Source: Bradyrhizobium sp. CCH5-F6 (lineage in GTDB: Bacteria; Pseudomonadota; Alphaproteobacteria; Rhizobiales; Xanthobacteraceae). Taken from it: a stretch of DNA of 22,028 bases. A program made the position numbers and the translations under genes. Every line of letters begins with the position of its first letter. Position 1 is the stretch's first letter. The stretch is taken from the NCBI RefSeq assembly GCF_001556045.1, contig NZ_LSIC01000081.1, positions 1-22,028 on the forward strand. Reading direction: 5' to 3'. Shown here piece by piece: positions 21,882 through 22,028 of this stretch. The notes under the pieces are model-generated. The model was not told the DNA's origin. It searched no databases and was given only the letters and a program-made list of their open reading frames with translations.

Positions 21882-22028
21882 CCCTCTCCCCTTGTGGGAG
21901 AGGGTGGCTCGCCGCGAAAGCGGCGAGACGGGTGAGGGGTTGCTTCCGCGAGAGCATCTCTCACTTGAGTTCGCGGAGACAACCCCTCATCCGGCGCTTC
22001 GCGCCACCTTCTCCCACAAGGGGAGAAG
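21882..22028. repeat. Two inverted copies of a dispersed palindromic repeat (truncated by window edge)
   Basis: One unit (21882-21942) runs CCCTCTCCCCTTGTGGGAGA onward to GGTGAGGGGTTG. It contains a perfect 8-base stem with a GAAA loop (21908-21927). The second unit (21980 to the edge) is the same element in opposite orientation with a different inner hairpin (GGCGC-TTC-GCGCC). The spacer is itself partly palindromic (TCCGCGA/TTCGCGGA). The whole forms a large imperfect palindrome right after the URC4 stop and probably terminates the operon. Confidence 0.85.

Noticed and set aside
1..22028. CRISPR array, insertion sequence, prophage or toxin-antitoxin module
   Set aside because: No regularly spaced repeats, transposase, integrase or phage structural gene, and no toxin-antitoxin pair, could be recognised on either strand.

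Overview
The window is GC-rich chromosomal DNA of an alphaproteobacterium. It is most likely Bradyrhizobium or a close relative in the Nitrobacteraceae. The evidence is the ChpT phosphotransferase next to a CheA start, an EipA/DUF1134 envelope protein, DUF3551 and DUF2927 proteins, a Bug-type solute-binding protein, and three kinds of dispersed palindromic repeat that I recall from these genomes. This is recognition from memory, not a database result. There is no phage, insertion sequence, CRISPR array or rRNA operon.

Left part (1-4845). The 5' tip of cheA and all of chpT lie on the minus strand, followed by cysQ (plus), a secreted YHS-domain protein (minus), eipA (plus) and a membrane-anchored coiled-coil protein (plus). 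A tRNA-Val(CAC) with encoded CCA ends this part and has a good sigma-70 promoter. cysQ contains a perfect 19-bp inverted repeat inside its coding sequence.

Middle part (4846-12694). This stretch is accessory in character and partly lower in GC. After the tRNA come a small Cys-containing unknown protein, a DedA-like membrane protein (minus), a GreA/GreB-type factor with an altered coiled-coil tip (minus), a proline-rich unknown (minus), a small secreted unknown (minus), a DUF3551 protein, a small membrane protein, a large AI-2E-family permease with an extra C-terminal Rossmann-like domain, and an outer-membrane beta-barrel protein. The barrel gene is flanked by two short stretches that match, in the same order and orientation, pieces of the nuclease-like/TPP-enzyme operon found 2.5 kb downstream. 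They look like relics of an older copy.

Right part (12695-22028). A Bug/TctC solute-binding protein comes first. Next is a two-gene minus-strand operon of a benzoylformate-decarboxylase/acetolactate-synthase-like TPP enzyme followed by a PD-(D/E)XK nuclease-like protein. Upstream of that operon lies a GntR/FadR-type palindrome shared with the divergent L,D-transpeptidase gene. A DUF2927 lipoprotein-like protein follows, then a perfect 30-bp-arm palindromic repeat, then a threonine-synthase-like PLP enzyme (minus). Last is a tightly spaced pair encoding a URC1-type GTP-cyclohydrolase-II homologue and a URC4/DUF1688 protein. This pair is the signature of the URC route of uracil catabolism. It has a candidate promoter and a terminator-like hairpin in its leader, and a double palindromic repeat follows it at the window edge.

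The clearest functional unit is the URC pair. The least ordinary observations are the cysQ quasi-palindrome, the operon relics around the barrel gene, the URC leader hairpin and the nuclease-like/TPP-enzyme operon.
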